Origin: Mesostigma viride
Lineage: Eukaryota; Streptophyta; Mesostigmatophyceae; Mesostigmatales; Mesostigmataceae
Length of the DNA: 64,000 nt
Direction: 5' to 3'
NCBI GenBank assembly: GCA_009746045.1
Contig: RPFO01000076.1
Location: forward strand, 4,129,433-4,193,432
Shown: one piece after another, positions 46,141 through 56,941 of the stretch
Layout: every line of letters starts with the position of its first letter
Position numbering within the stretch: the first letter of the stretch is position 1
Position numbers and translations under genes: made by a program
The notes under the pieces: generated by a model
The model's input: only the letters and a program-made list of their open reading frames with translations
Database searches by the model: none
What the model was told of the DNA's origin: nothing

Positions 46141-47696
46141 TCAGCCTACTAGGGGTAGCTGAGAGAATGCGTCCTGGAGTGGGACGAATAGGAGCACGCT
46201 GAGGGGTACGAGGAGGGCAAGCATCGGGATGAGGGGGAGCACCCGAAAGGAACTTGGGGCACTCACGTTAAGATGACCTACTTCCTTACAATGATAGCAT
46301 GTGATATGAGAAACATCAAGAGCCGAAAGGTCGGTAACACAAATGTCTAATTCTTCTACATAGGAGTTCTCCTCCTCAGGGGTAAGGCTAATGTTATTAA
46401 TACGGGAGCGGGTAGGAAGAGAAGGGGTGGTGAAGAAATCTGCTACTCTTAAGAGATGCTGGCGCACATGCTTGAGGGGTAGATCAGTAAAACGGTAGGC
46501 AGAGAACTGGCGCTTTACCTCACGTAATAAGGGTCTACTGAGGCCTTGCAGGAAACGAGCACGTACTTCTGCGCCCGACAAATCCCTAATTCGTACCATC
46601 TGTGCATCAAATTCTTTCATATATTCCCTAAACGGCTTAGTACCCTGCTGCAAGGTACCAAAGGCTAATCTATCCTGCCAATCTGCATCAGGAGGAACTA
46701 AATGGCTCTCTAATCGCTACTGAGTTAGGGTAGGCATGAGAGGCCAAGGATTCACACTGAATGAGGTTAGCAAGCTCAGGGGTAATACAGGTAGTAAGAT
46801 AGTGAGGGACTAATACAGCATCAGGGAGACGCCATTTATTATGATTTTGCCACGACTCTGTGTTCTGGGTAAGCAACATAATAAAAGTGAAAAACTGTTG
46901 AGGGGTAGACTTGACATCCAACTTGGGAAGGTTAGCAAAGAAGGGAAGAGCAGGGGGCTTAGGAGGATGGGAAGGATCAGATTTACCCATAGGACCACTG
47001 TCTTCCACTGCTACATACGAGGGATAGAAAGAAGGAAGAGGAAAGGTTTTGGATAGGGGTCTAGAAGGGGCCACCGTTTCAGGATGGTGCCCATAGGAGA
47101 AGGGAACAGTATATTGTTCACGAAGGGAGGAGTAGGCAAAATGATCATAATTTCTGTCATCTAGAGGCATGGTGCTGAAATCACTATTAACTTCTAACTC
47201 AGCCACACGGGTAGGGACCTGGGCAGCCTCGTAGGCCGTGTCAGGGTAGGACCCAGAAGCAGGAGGATAAAATGGAACTGCACTAGGGCGACCAGAAGGG
47301 CCGACAGGGGCAGAGGTACGACCCGTGTTATGAGCAGGGATGGAAGGCACAGGGTGAGGAGGAGGCCTAGAAGCATTGTCAGGGAGTGAGGACCGAGTTG
47401 AGGGTTGGACCAAGGTTGCAGGAGGGGCAGGGGCCTGGTTCAGGGTAAAAGAGGGGTCATCACTAAATCTGACACGTTGTTCAAAGGTAGGGGGGGTAAG
47501 AGTGGGTCGACGGCGACCACCAGTAGTAGGAGCTAGAAGGAGGTGAGGTACGCAAGTTACCTTGAGGAGTGAGATGGTGCACCGTTTCCAAGGAGTCCCG
47601 TCGGTTACCACGAGTATTGTTATTATTAGTAGTATTAGTAGTATTATTAGTATTATTGGTAGGTATAGGCGACATATCTCCACCCACTGGATCCAT
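46141..47696 (-). pseudogene. gag: G3 gag, several frame breaks
   Basis: N-terminus MDPVGGDMSPIPTNNTNNTT with an Asn/Thr-rich run, then a proline-rich region and the capsid start LPFFANLPKLDVKSTPQQFF. The frame changes several times between 47,683 and 46,653. The last piece has QGTKPFREYMKEFDAQMVRI and the knuckle CYHCKEVGHL, but a lost base right after it (about 46,267) destroys the final Cys. Closest to the gag of G4 and G2. Confidence 0.8.
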
Positions 47697-47699
47697 GTT

Positions 47700-48997
47700 T
47701 AATTAATTAAAAAGAAAAACAATGAAAGTTGCCTTAAGAAAAGGATAGGAATCTAAATTGAAGCAATGAAGGCAAAAGGAAAAACCTTGAATGTCTTAAG
47801 GGGACGGTCCCGGCGCGAATATTTTGGCGCCGAAAAATTCGCGGTACCCATCCGTACCGTGAAAAAGTGGTGCACGGGGCGCGCACCCCTACTGGAGCTG
47901 GCCATGGCGACGTGCTTTCAGGCAGAGTAGAAAAAGATAGCTCGCGGAATGCAGAGAAACTGAGCGACGATGAGTAAATGATACTACTTCGTAGCGGAGT
48001 TCGCGTTTTTTGCAGTGTCGATGATTTTATTGATGACCATCGCGACGGGGGTCCAATCTGATGTTTTCGTCGAGAGGAATAAAATAGAATGCACGCTGGC
48101 GGCGGTGATTGTCAGGTTTTATGGGCTTTACCCAGCGTCAACGATGCGTTTAAATTGTTATTGGTAAAGCTTTAAAAAATTTGCTGGGTTTCGGCAAGAT
48201 TTCCGTCATGATCGGTAAGACACTCTCCAGGCTCGCGGGATGCGCGTCTTATACTTCCATGGAGGGTTGTTCTTTCTTGCGCCGCTGGGCGAAGGACAAT
48301 TCCGGTAATGGTACGATCGTGTGATCAACGTGACCCTATGAATGTTTCGCTTCCTTTATGGGTTATCAACGCAAGTTTTCGGCTTTTTTCCGTGCAGTTA
48401 GCGCCAGGTATAATGCCATTCCGTGCTGCGCATCGCCAGATTCCTGGCACCTTTCAGTGGTTTTTATGTACGTTGCATGGCTGGGACGTGTCAAAGCGTG
48501 ACCGTGGCATATCGTCAAGTTGTCAGGGATTTGCTGAGTGGTTTCTTGGAAGGAGATTGCTAAAAGGACTCAGTTTTGTGTGAATATTGACGCGGCCTTT
48601 CTTAGCAGAGGCTTCATTGTGGTTAGACTAGGCTCACAAGCTTGAGTTTGTTTCTTGGCAAGCAACTGCGCTGGAAAGAAAGGTGGCAGTGGTTTTTCTG
48701 AGGGGCATACTGCATGGGTGGAACTGCACGTAGGTAGGGGTTATCGTTGTCTTGTTGGCCTTTCTCCCACTAAAATGGGAGAGCCCTAATTCATGCTAGC
48801 AAGGCAAGGTAACCATGGTGAGAAGCCTTGGCAATCAGCATGTATGATAAATCTGCTTTCTCTGTGGACTGTCTGTTGTTACCCTTGTTGGGCAATTAGT
48901 GGATATGGCTTTCTAGGGTGTGTTTGAGCTTGGTTTTGGGATGATGCCCACACCATAAACCTGGAATATGCTTTAGAAGTGTCGGCTAGGCATGTAG
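47700..48997. other. Unassigned stretch upstream of G3 gag
   Basis: Should contain the G3 leader and 5' LTR, but no second copy exists in the window to define it. Near 47,815-47,850 GGCGCGAATATTTTGGCGCC and related palindromes occur. No supported ORF. Confidence 0.4.
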
Positions 48998-49002
48998 AGC
49001 TA

Positions 49003-49737
49003 TGTTGCACGGATGCAACATGCCGTTTGTGGTAAATATAAATTATCCGTCCCGGTCGATCGGCGCCGACCGTAATCCGGCGCCAGTGCCGAGGCCATAG
49101 TATAGTTTACAGCCGAGGCAATCCGTGTGGAAGTAAGTGCATAGAAGTTTTGCTGACGAACTTGGCCTTTGCGCCGTAGGCAGACCTAGCGCCTGAACGG
49201 GAGTTACGGGACAGCCAAGTGGCACTGCACATGCGTTATGATGGTACCTACGGACATTTGGATATTTTCAGGAGAGGCCTCTAGCCGTACTGGTCTTTAA
49301 TGTGTTCTAGACGGTTCGAGAAGCCCGTCCCTGCGGACCTCACGTCATGCCTGGTTGGCAGCGCCAGGCGCAGCCACCAACGGGGACGAAGGGACAAAAT
49401 AGGAAGGCACGAGCTATGCCAGCAATCCGGACCTTGTATCGTAATTTACCACGTTGCTCTACAGATTATTTACCATCGCTTAATCCTGGAGTGTAAATCT
49501 CCTGTGGGCTCGAGTGTGAATCCCTCGCCTACTGGGTGTAAGTCTTCCCGCATTGAGTGTTTTAATCTGTGTGGTAACATTGTAATATACGAAACCGGTT
49601 TTCCGGGTTTGAGCTTATTCGTATTGTGTGACAAGTATTAAGCCACCATCGTGCGCTGTGACGCATAGGAAGTCAAAGGTCTTTCGCATTCATTCTCAAT
49701 CACTAAGGCGCTATTTTAAATAGCCATACGTGTTAAA
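49003..49737 (+). repeat. G4 5' LTR
   Basis: 735 bp; starts with the near-palindrome TGTTGCACGGATGCAACA; ends CGTGTTAAA. Matches 56,942-57,673 with a few substitutions and short indels. Confidence 0.92.
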
Positions 49738-49738
49738 C

Positions 49739-49755
49739 TGGACTCGGAGGAAACT
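49739..49755 (+). promoter_or_regulatory. G4 putative primer-binding site
   Basis: TGGACTCGGAGGAAACT starts one base after the LTR. TGG is the expected complement of a tRNA CCA end. I could not identify the tRNA. The leader from here to gag is about 660 bp without a supported ORF. Confidence 0.5.
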
Positions 49756-50414
49756 TTCCTAGTGGCCTCTATCCCGTCCCGTTTTTCTGTAATCTGATCC
49801 GGATCAGCAACGGAATTATATAAGGGCCGGAACCCTTACTAATTCCGCTTGCAGTAATTCATTGTGGGGGTCGGATCCCCACAATCCTATCTGTCCATAC
49901 CCGTTACCCATATTGCGGTTCTTGCATGCCCCAACCTGGCCTTGTCCGGTTGACCTAAGGGATTCGTCCGGAAACGAATCTCCTTATATTGCGTGCTTTA
50001 TAAGGAAACGCTTTGTGGGTTGCGATTTCACGCATTATTTGGCGTCTTGGATATTGCCTCACACCCTATATCTGGGATATATACTGTCAGCTCCGGCAAG
50101 CTGCATGAATATCTCACGTCCCTTGATTGACGTATTTTGGTGCTTGGTCCCCGTGACCCGGTTCGCGTGACAGTGCCCGAGAGGACGCTTCCACGGATCT
50201 ATTCCAGCACCGGTCGTTCAAGGGACTGCGCTTCCAGCGGATCCACATGGACAACCAGGTACATTGTAGGCTAACAAGGAACATGCCCTACCCCCCTTGT
50301 TAGAGCATTGTGTAACCTGTTTGGAAGCTGTGGGTGTGTGTGAGGATTGTAATTAATTTATCACCCTGCCAAGACTAAAGGCACATTGTTTCACACTGTA
50401 CCAGCCACCACGCG

Positions 50415-52289
50415 ATGGCTGACGGTATTGAGCGAGGGCGACGAGAGGCCCATCGCTTCTCTCCTGCCCCTTCCCTCGTGGCAGCACTCGAGGCGGCAGA
50501 GAGAGCTACCCAAAATCACTCACGCCCGAGTAGTGAGCGTGGCTCTAGGGGGTCATCCCCAGCACAAACCCCACGTTTGGGAGGGAATTCCTCGGCGGCT
50601 GCCGGTGCACCACCTGATAGCCCTGTAGTGAATCCCCTTAATGGACCACCTAGTGGAACATCCATCGCGGGATTGTCGGCGGGTCCGGCCCTTGGTGTAG
50701 GAGCCGGCGCGGGGGCGCAGGGGAATAATGTTACCCTGCACTACGGTAGGAGTGGGGCCCTGCCTACGGTGCTGCCGCAACCTACATTGGCCACTTGGCC
50801 CAGCAGCGCCCCGGCGCCACCCTTGTATGATAGCCGATCGCGGTCTCGCCGCGCTGCGAATCGGGCGTCCTATCATGCGCCTGGACCCCTTGGGGCTAGC
50901 CCCTTCGGCCATGCCTCGCCAAATATGGCTGGGCAGGGCCAGGGCACCGCACGGACCGGTCGGTCTTCCTTCGGGGTCGCAGGGGAGGCGATTCCCCTCC
51001 CCAACTCAGCATACGACCGCCTGGCTCCGGGTGACCCACGAGCGCAGCACCCAGCGGCCACCGCCGCCCATCATTATGCAAGCCGCGCCCACTACCCACA
51101 TGGGTATGAGCACCCGGGTGAGGATGAGTGCAGCCCCCCGGCAGGTTACCCGCGTGGGCACACCTCGCAAGGTGTGGCCAGGCCCGGGAGACCCGCGAGT
51201 ATCATGGGCCATCATGACGATGATACTCACAATGCAGGGCGACTACCACCGTTGCCCAAGCTGTCGGATATTCCCAAGTTTAAACCCGACTGCTCGTACC
51301 AAGAGTTTGAGGCTTGGGAGATTGCAGTGTCTCAGAAGATCGACATCTGGGAGACATACAATCGCAAGCTCTTGGACGAGGATATCAAGGTCAAGCTGGT
51401 GTCCAGCGAGGCACTGGCTCCCGATGTGAGACAAGCTCTCCATTGCGAAAGCGCCCTGGCCAATGGCTTCCCCAGCAGCTTGGCTGAATTATTTCGGCGA
51501 GCACGGGCCAAGTACCTGCCACCCGACCAAGACAAGCTGGACCGGGAGGCTTTTGGGGCGTTCAAGCAGGGGAACCTGAGCTATCGGGAATATATGACCA
51601 AGTTCGAGCTTCTAGCTGGGCGGGTTGATGACCTGATGGGCCCAGAAGCCTTGGCAAGGTTCTATGAGGGCTTGCAACCCGAATTCCGGGATGAGGTGAA
51701 GCGGAAATTCGCCCACCTCTCCTGGGCTCAATGGAACCTGCAGGACATCAAGACCTACCTAGCGGAGATAGCTCCCTTGGTGCAGCGGACCCCAAAACCC
51801 CGCGTGAATGCACTGGAACTCAATGAGCTGGGATTCGCCCCCGTGTGGGTGGATGAGCTACAGTGCGAGGTCCTGGACATTAATGCCTTGGACACTTCCC
51901 GGATTCAGTGCTACCACTGCAACCGCGTGGGGCACATCAAACGCGAGTGCCCTGATCTCCCTCCGCTGGACCAGGCCCCGCCTGTGCAACGCAACAACTT
52001 CCAAGCGGCCTCCCCGCAAATGGCCTCGAGGCCACCACCGGCGCGAAATATGCGCACAGCTCCCAGTGCGGGTGAGCGTGCCCGACGCTTGCAACAAGCG
52101 CGCCAACAGCCCCGGCTGTACCAACAACCCAAGGCGCCCCCAAGCGCCTACCAGCAAGCTGGGCATGCCCTCAACCAACTGGATGCCGCAGACGCGGCCG
52201 AGCCTGATGATGGCTCTTCCGCGGCCGCATCCGGCCACCTGCGAGGCACACCGGTGGACGAGGGGCCTGCAGGAGAGGCGTTGGACTGA
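50415..52289 (+). CDS. gag: G4 gag with CCHC zinc knuckle
   Basis: 624 codons, uninterrupted. Residues 1-285 are proline/glycine/serine-rich and probably disordered. The capsid-like region starts at LSDIPKFKPDCSYQEFEAWE and includes FGAFKQGNLSYREYMTKFE. The nucleocapsid knuckle is CYHCNRVGHIKREC at residues 499-512, followed by a Gln/Ala-rich tail. The protein should build virus-like particles and bind RNA. It ends in TGA and pol follows in a different frame after about 60 bases. The start is the first ATG of the frame after the leader. Confidence 0.92.
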   Translation: MADGIERGRREAHRFSPAPSLVAALEAAERATQNHSRPSSERGSRGSSPAQTPRLGGNSSAAAGAPPDSPVVNPLNGPPSGTSIAGLSAGPALGVGAGAGAQGNNVTLHYGRSGALPTVLPQPTLATWPSSAPAPPLYDSRSRSRRAANRASYHAPGPLGASPFGHASPNMAGQGQGTARTGRSSFGVAGEAIPLPNSAYDRLAPGDPRAQHPAATAAHHYASRAHYPHGYEHPGEDECSPPAGYPRGHTSQGVARPGRPASIMGHHDDDTHNAGRLPPLPKLSDIPKFKPDCSYQEFEAWEIAVSQKIDIWETYNRKLLDEDIKVKLVSSEALAPDVRQALHCESALANGFPSSLAELFRRARAKYLPPDQDKLDREAFGAFKQGNLSYREYMTKFELLAGRVDDLMGPEALARFYEGLQPEFRDEVKRKFAHLSWAQWNLQDIKTYLAEIAPLVQRTPKPRVNALELNELGFAPVWVDELQCEVLDINALDTSRIQCYHCNRVGHIKRECPDLPPLDQAPPVQRNNFQAASPQMASRPPPARNMRTAPSAGERARRLQQARQQPRLYQQPKAPPSAYQQAGHALNQLDAADAAEPDDGSSAAASGHLRGTPVDEGPAGEALD

Positions 52290-52348
52290 GAGGCCGGGAG
52301 GGCACTCCGGGCGACACCTTACCCGGCCATGAACAAGTCGCCCAAGTT

Positions 52349-54874
52349 TTGTTACCATGTAATGTGGTGACAGAGACCCAGGAATGGCAAGCGGAGCCTA
52401 GCGAAGGCCCGCGGCAACTACTCCTCTTCACTGGAAGCCTACCAGACCCCCAGGGCTCTGGGCGTTGTTTGGAGGGCATCAAGGTCCTCATTGACAGTGG
52501 TGCGGCTACCACCTTCGTCAGTGAGGCCATAGTGCAGCGCCTGGGAGTAACCCCGACTCCCCATACCATTGCTCGGCGCGTGCGATACTCGGATGGCTAC
52601 ACTCAGCCATCCCCGGGCTATGCGGACTTGGCCCCTATCGTACAAGGCACCAGCGTGCCCATTCGCGCCACGGTCATTCCCTTACAAGCGGCTGATATCA
52701 TCCTAGGGATTGACTGGCTGCACATATCCAAGGTGACCGTCTCTTTTGGTACCATGGTTACCCACTTCCCAGATGGGTCATTCTGGTTACCTGAGCGGCA
52801 GTATGCGGCCAACGGCATGACCATCACCGATGACACGCCTGCCCTCAAGAGTGACCGTCGTCGCCTTGCGGACATTCTCATGTCCAAAAGGGAGTTCAAG
52901 CGGATGATGAGAGCCCGACAGCCTCCTCCCGTTTACTCCATTCGTCTGGACGCCCTTGCCCACGCGCGCGGGCCCAGCGCCCAGCATGCACAGGCTGGAG
53001 TTTCGTTAAACTCGCTTGGCATGGACTTGTCGGAAGACGAGGTGAAACGACTCAACGCAGTGCTCGATCAGTATTCAGCCGTGTTTGAGGAGAAAACACC
53101 TACGTTTCCCCCGGCCAGACCGGTGCTCCACCGCATTCATTTGCAGGAGGGGCACCCACCTACCACCTCACCCATTTTTCGCATGGGGCCCGTGGAGTTG
53201 GCAGAGCTCAAGAAGATCTTGGTCGGCTTGTTGGAGGCCGGCTTGATCGAGCCCAGCAATAGCCCTTACAGCGCGGGCGTGTTGCTGGTGCCCAAACCCA
53301 ATGGGAAGTGGCGTCTGGTTACGGATTATCGCAAACTCAATGCGATCACCGTGAAGTCCAAGTATCCCCTCCCCCGCATCGATGATATATTTAATAAGGT
53401 GGAGGGCGCAAAGTACTTTACGGTGCTCGATTGTGCAGACGGTTTTTGGCAACTTCGGATCGCCCCCGAAGATTGCCATAAAACAGCCTTTGCCACGCCT
53501 TTTGGCCATTACCAATTCCGCGTGGCGGCCATGGGCTTGTGTAACAGCCCTGCCTCTTTTCAGATGCTCATGAACCACCTCTTTAGGTCGGTGATGGGCA
53601 CTAGTCGGCTGCCCCAGGTCTCGGCAGACCTGCGCGACCCGACTATCCCGTGGGACCCGGGGACGCAGCCGTACAAACGCACCTGCGTGGCCATCTACTT
53701 GGATGACATCCTCATTTTCTCTCGCACGTTCGAGGAGCACTTGGAGGATGTTGCCGCGGTTCTGCAGATCATGGCGGATAATAAACTGTCCGCCCGCCGC
53801 AGCAAGGTAGAATCAGGCCGCAGCGTCCCCTTTCTAGGCCACATTCTCTCGGACAAGGGCGTGTCCACGGACCCCGATAAGGTCGCCGCCGTCCAACAGT
53901 GGCCTGTTCCCGCGAATGTTCGCGCCTTGCGCAGCTTCTTGGGCTTGGTATCGTATTATCGCCGCTTCATCCCGCGTTTCGCGACCATTGCGGCCCCGCT
54001 TACTCACCTCCTCAAGAAGGACGTACCGTGGGAATGGTCAGGCCTGTGTCAACAGGCCTTTGACCTGCTGAAGGCCAGGCTCGCCACTGCGCCTGTCCTC
54101 ATCCTTCCGGATCCCACCAAGCCATTCGTGGTCAATAGCGATTCTAGCAAGGTTGCTATTGGCGGTGTGCTGCTCCAAGACCATGGTCTCGGTCTCCAAC
54201 CGGTCGAGTATATCTCCCGGACGATGATCCCGGCCGAAAGAAATTACCCGGTCCATCAGCAAGAGTTGTTGGCCGTGGTGTACTGTTGCCATACTTGGCG
54301 GCACCATCTTCTGGGTGCTCAGTTCAACGTGGCCATGGCCGAACCCGACCCTGCGGACCCGTACCGCTTGATCATCCAGACCGACCATCGGCCCCTCACG
54401 CACTTGTTGACGCAGCCCACGCTTACGCCACGCCAAGCCCGTTGGCTTGAATATTTGGCACAGTTCGGTCCGTTCAAGATCGAATATGTCAAGGGCCTTG
54501 ACAACACGGTCCCTGACGCCCTGTCGCGTCGCCCCGACTATTGGTTTTATGAGGATCTTGACGTTTTGGCCACGACGTTGATCCCCTCCCATGGTCCCGT
54601 CGCCCCCTTTGGCGACCGCTTGAGCGACCCGATGAGCCCCTTCCTCTTCTGTGGCGCCACAACCGCGGAGGTTGACACTGTTGACCATTCCGTGCGCCTC
54701 GCCGGCAGCACCCCTGCACGTGAGGGCACGTGCGCAGCCGCAGGGGGGGAAGGACTTCGGCCCCGTACAGCCATGTGGTGCCGGCGACAGGAGTCTACCC
54801 TCCAATGCAGCCCGTTGGAGAGGCATTCACGTTGGCAAATACTGCAACAACGGTCGTCATCAGCTCGGACCTAG
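52349..54874 (+). CDS. pol: G4 protease, reverse transcriptase and RNase H
   Basis: 841 codons with no stop. The protease active site is IDSGAATTF (D49), with ADIILGIDW as ILG motif. RT contains LVPKPNGKWRLVTDYRKLN, DCADGFWQLRI and YLDD at 450-453. RNase H contains DSSKVAIGGVLL, YPVHQQELLAVVY and TDHRPLTHLL, and ends in VPDALSRRPDYWFYED. Every catalytic motif I can check is present. No ATG begins the ORF, so it is probably made as a fusion or by frameshift. The frame is lost after a run of seven G (54,743-54,749), where integrase continues in the -1 frame. Confidence 0.93.
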   Translation: MLPCNVVTETQEWQAEPSEGPRQLLLFTGSLPDPQGSGRCLEGIKVLIDSGAATTFVSEAIVQRLGVTPTPHTIARRVRYSDGYTQPSPGYADLAPIVQGTSVPIRATVIPLQAADIILGIDWLHISKVTVSFGTMVTHFPDGSFWLPERQYAANGMTITDDTPALKSDRRRLADILMSKREFKRMMRARQPPPVYSIRLDALAHARGPSAQHAQAGVSLNSLGMDLSEDEVKRLNAVLDQYSAVFEEKTPTFPPARPVLHRIHLQEGHPPTTSPIFRMGPVELAELKKILVGLLEAGLIEPSNSPYSAGVLLVPKPNGKWRLVTDYRKLNAITVKSKYPLPRIDDIFNKVEGAKYFTVLDCADGFWQLRIAPEDCHKTAFATPFGHYQFRVAAMGLCNSPASFQMLMNHLFRSVMGTSRLPQVSADLRDPTIPWDPGTQPYKRTCVAIYLDDILIFSRTFEEHLEDVAAVLQIMADNKLSARRSKVESGRSVPFLGHILSDKGVSTDPDKVAAVQQWPVPANVRALRSFLGLVSYYRRFIPRFATIAAPLTHLLKKDVPWEWSGLCQQAFDLLKARLATAPVLILPDPTKPFVVNSDSSKVAIGGVLLQDHGLGLQPVEYISRTMIPAERNYPVHQQELLAVVYCCHTWRHHLLGAQFNVAMAEPDPADPYRLIIQTDHRPLTHLLTQPTLTPRQARWLEYLAQFGPFKIEYVKGLDNTVPDALSRRPDYWFYEDLDVLATTLIPSHGPVAPFGDRLSDPMSPFLFCGATTAEVDTVDHSVRLAGSTPAREGTCAAAGGEGLRPRTAMWCRRQESTLQCSPLERHSRWQILQQRSSSART
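54743..54750 (+). promoter_or_regulatory. Possible -1 frameshift site between RNase H linker and integrase of G4
   Basis: GGGGGGGA is read GGG GGG in the pol frame (codons at 54,743 and 54,746). Slipping back one base enters exactly the integrase frame (GGA AGG ACT). A base-calling or replication error in the G run is equally possible. Confidence 0.4.
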
Positions 54875-55758
54875 AGCGCCTCATCTCGCGCTTCACGGTC
54901 ACTGAGGACAAGGCAAATGAAGCCATAGCTGCCCGCCCTCAGAGCATGGACGGCTACCCAGCCAAGTTTCAAAACGGGTTCCTTTACGTGAATGTCAGTG
55001 GCCAGGCGGCCCGTCAAGACTCATGGCGCTTGTATGTCCCCCAAATATGCCGCGCTGAGGTATTATTTGAGTTACATGACTCCGTCTTGGGGGGACACCA
55101 AGGCCAGGACAGGCTGTTAGCGAGGGCCCGGAGGTCCTACTATTGGCCTAAGATGGCTCGGGATGTGCGGGAGTATGTCAGTACCTGTGACAGCTGCCAG
55201 CACATGAAGCCACGGAATACGGGCAAACAGGGCGTTCCAAAGGAAATTCCAGACCCCATGTTCCCTTGGGACTCGGTGATGATGGATTTCATTGGGCCCT
55301 TGCCAGAGACCAAGGCGGGCAATGCTCAGATCCTGGTAGTGGTGGACCGGCTCACGCGGAGATGCCATTTAATCCCCTGCAAGGCCACCCTGACGGCGGA
55401 AGAGTGTGCCCACTTGTTCCTAAACAATGTGTTCCGGCTCCATGGCATGCCCCGACAATTTATCACCGACAAGGACAAGCTGTTCACGTCGAAATTTTGG
55501 ACCTCATTTTTTCAGGTCGTCGGGACTAAGTTGTCTATGGGTACGGCCTATCACAGTAGCTCTTCTCACATGGTGGAGAGAGTGAATCGGGTGGTGGAAG
55601 AGGCACTGCGGCACTACCTGGATCGAGACGGGAGGAATTGGGACGAAGTGCTGGGATTCATTGAGTTTTCACTCAATAATGCCCCCCATTCTGCCCACGG
55701 GTATACCCCGTTCTTTCTTGATACAGGCAGGCATCCCCTTACCCCACCGATCTCTTGA
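54748..55758 (+). CDS. pol: G4 integrase (zinc-binding and DDE core)
   Basis: In the frame reaching from 54,730 to 55,758: SDLERLISRFTVTEDKANEA, a zinc-binding motif (LFELHDSVLGGHQGQ... CDSCQHMKPRN), then the DDE residues D186 (MMDFIGPL), D247 (ITDKDKLF) and E283 (MVERVNR), with the 35-residue spacing of DD35E enzymes. The ORF stops at a TGA at 55,756-55,758 and the C-terminal domain follows in the -1 frame. Catalyses 3' processing and strand transfer of the element cDNA. Confidence 0.92.
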   Translation, partial: GRTSAPYSHVVPATGVYPPMQPVGEAFTLANTATTVVISSDLERLISRFTVTEDKANEAIAARPQSMDGYPAKFQNGFLYVNVSGQAARQDSWRLYVPQICRAEVLFELHDSVLGGHQGQDRLLARARRSYYWPKMARDVREYVSTCDSCQHMKPRNTGKQGVPKEIPDPMFPWDSVMMDFIGPLPETKAGNAQILVVVDRLTRRCHLIPCKATLTAEECAHLFLNNVFRLHGMPRQFITDKDKLFTSKFWTSFFQVVGTKLSMGTAYHSSSSHMVERVNRVVEEALRHYLDRDGRNWDEVLGFIEFSLNNAPHSAHGYTPFFLDTGRHPLTPPIS

Positions 55759-56387
55759 CCGCCCCAGCCATCACCACGACAACGGAGCTACGCTCCACAG
55801 TCGCAGGGGCGCGGGAGCTGGTACAACGGATGGTGCAAGCTCATTCCAGCGCCATAAGTGGCCTACGTCAGGCGCGTGCCAAGTACATGGCGCGAGTCCA
55901 AAGTACCCTGGACAGGCGCACCCCTGCAATCGAAGCAGGTGACTTGGTTTTAATTGAGGGCCCCCACCAAGGCCGCTTCTCGCACAAGTTCGAGGACAGC
56001 CTGAAGGTCAAGCTCCGCCCCTTATTCCTTGGACCGTATCTGGTGGAGAAGGTGTTCAATGAGGTGATGGTGTCTGTCGCCATCCCGGACTCGTGGCAGC
56101 TGAAGTCCAATGTTTTCCACGTTGACCAGCTGAAGCTTTACCGCAAGAGCACCTTCCCAGGTCGTGTCATGGCACCCGCCCCCTTGGAGTTCAACCCCGA
56201 GACGGGCGAACCCGAGGATGAGGTCGAGGACATTGTAGCCCACCGCAATCGAGGCCGCCGCCGCGAGTACCTCCTTAAGTGGAAGTTCTCCCAAACAGAG
56301 CTAGAGCACTCATGGGTAGCTGAGGCTGGACTCACGGGCTGTGCACGCTTGCTACAGGAGTATAAAGCCCGGGCAGGGTTGGCATAA
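55755..56387 (+). CDS. pol: G4 integrase C-terminal domain and chromodomain
   Basis: 210 codons, overlapping the previous stop. A basic helical region (AREL...RQARAKYMARVQ) comes first, then GDLVLIEGPHQGRF, the GPY/F motif FLGPYLVEKV and VDQLKLY. The chromodomain comes last: EVEDIVAHRNRGRRREYLLKWK with the typical LLKWK...HSWVAE..L pattern (residues about 155-200). In chromoviruses this module binds histone marks and directs insertion to heterochromatin. The codon breaks at 55,750-55,756 suggest one lost or gained base at TCTCTT. Confidence 0.9.
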   Translation: MTAPAITTTTELRSTVAGARELVQRMVQAHSSAISGLRQARAKYMARVQSTLDRRTPAIEAGDLVLIEGPHQGRFSHKFEDSLKVKLRPLFLGPYLVEKVFNEVMVSVAIPDSWQLKSNVFHVDQLKLYRKSTFPGRVMAPAPLEFNPETGEPEDEVEDIVAHRNRGRRREYLLKWKFSQTELEHSWVAEAGLTGCARLLQEYKARAGLA

Positions 56388-56941
56388 TTCCGGCCCTTCT
56401 CCTACCTTTTGCGTAATGCTCCTTGCATGTGCATTGGCAGCCTTGATGCAGGCCGCCCCGCCCCAGGGGTCCATGGGCGAGTTATTCGGTGCGGTATCGT
56501 TTGGACAGGAGGTTCGGTGTCCCTCACCCGACACAAGTTCCTCGCCGCCTTCTTGAGCGTTTTCCCACTGGAGGCGCTGCGGGATGTCAACCTGGCCAAA
56601 CGCCATGATGCACGCGCCGGCGAGCGGCAACTCACCTTCCAGCCCGCCCTAGTCCAGGCCAATGGCCTGCCTCTTCCCGAGCCGGCTGAGGCCGCGCCGG
56701 CTGAGCGTGTCCACCGGCGTCAACGCCCGGCCGCACCTCTGCGCGGGCATGGCCGTGGGGGCTCCGCTCGTGGGGGTCACCGCCCGAGCCCTTACCGCCC
56801 GGCGCCGTAAACCATCGCCAACGGACGGTGACAATTGGCACGATCGATGCGTGCCCTGGAAGGGAACAGTGACCATGTATACAGTCATTTATAAGTCCCG
56901 GCTACAGGAGTAGCCGCCTCTTTTGTTGGGGGGGGGAGGTG
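56388..56941. other. G4 3' untranslated region
   Basis: About 550 bp. A long plus-strand ORF (56,409-56,810) overlaps ORFs on the other strand and has no domain. The segment ends with the polypurine tract directly before the 3' LTR. Confidence 0.6.

Larger units (their letters stand above)
32148..47696 (-). mobile_element. G3: Ty3/gypsy element, inactivated and split by two insertions
   Basis: Minus-strand order: gag (47,696-46,141), protease (45,866-45,255), RT first half (42,467-42,029), RT second half and RNase H (33,850-32,652), and the start of integrase (32,601-32,148). C2 (33,855-42,022) splits the RT codons for LRI|APEDCHK. An LTR composite (42,473-45,249) splits the protease-RT linker. 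Integrase breaks off after its zinc-binding motif (SYYWPSQ) next to the CACTA pseudogene. No LTR was found. G3 has a lower GC content than G2 and G4 and carries inactivating changes. Confidence 0.88.

Noticed and set aside
54038-54826. Minus-strand ORF (262 codons) opposite G4 RNase H, and a similar one at 53,168-53,740
   Set aside because: Shadow frames of the conserved pol gene on the other strand.
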